This document shows positions 13,248 to 13,268 of a stretch of 13,268 nucleotides of DNA, one piece after another. Source of the DNA: Desulfobacterales bacterium (GTDB lineage: Bacteria > Desulfobacterota > Desulfobacteria > Desulfobacterales > C00003060); the NCBI GenBank assembly GCA_030616425.1, contig JAUWXJ010000042.1, forward strand, positions 1 to 13,268, written 5' to 3'. The translations under genes and the position numbers were made by a program. The notes beneath the pieces were generated by a model, which saw only the letters and a list, made by a program, of their open reading frames with translations, searched no databases and was not told where the DNA came from. The stretch's first letter is position 1; each line of letters opens with the position of its first letter.

Positions 13248-13268
13248 TGACGTGTGCCTGGTTCATGG

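Overview
This window is the upstream two thirds of a bacterial division and cell wall (dcw) cluster, all on the minus strand. Read in the direction of transcription, from high to low coordinates, the order is mraZ, rsmH, ftsL, ftsI, murE, murF, mraY, murD, ftsW, murG and the first 264 codons of murC, which runs off the left edge. The order and content match the dcw cluster of Gram-negative proteobacteria and related phyla. MurE carries the DNPR motif of the meso-diaminopimelate-adding enzyme. The protein style and the repeat-filled gaps suggest Desulfobacterota (the former Deltaproteobacteria), but this is inference: no taxonomic marker gene is present.

Region by region: 12858-13268 is upstream of the operon and holds a good sigma70-type promoter, an A/T-rich stretch behind it and, near the edge, a weak trace of a zinc-ribbon transposase. 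mraZ follows, with three GTGG-like boxes at 10-bp spacing in its leader that look like the MraZ operator. A 113-bp gap with a long inverted repeat separates mraZ from rsmH. rsmH, ftsL, ftsI and murE overlap by 4 bp at each junction, and ftsW and murG nearly touch. The remaining junctions (murE/murF, murF/mraY, mraY/murD, murD/ftsW, murG/murC) are spaced and filled by short degenerate repeats.

The most unusual feature is those repeats. They are tandem heptamers held in exact 7-bp register for 6 to 13 units, similar in form to the STRR heptamers known from cyanobacteria. They run into the coding regions: the stop codons of murE, murF, murD and murG and the start codons of murF and ftsW lie inside repeat units, so MurF and MurD both end in I-D-D and MurF and FtsW both begin M-T-N. 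The murF/mraY tract is interrupted by a palindromic element of about 240 bp that looks like a MITE or a structured RNA element.

Functionally, the genes cover the cytoplasmic steps of peptidoglycan synthesis (murC, murD, murE, murF), the membrane steps to lipid I and lipid II (mraY, murG), septal polymerisation and cross-linking (ftsW, ftsI), a divisome scaffold (ftsL), 16S rRNA methylation (rsmH) and regulation of the cluster (mraZ). No internal Rho-independent terminator is evident. I see no new multi-gene system here; the novelty is in the non-coding architecture.
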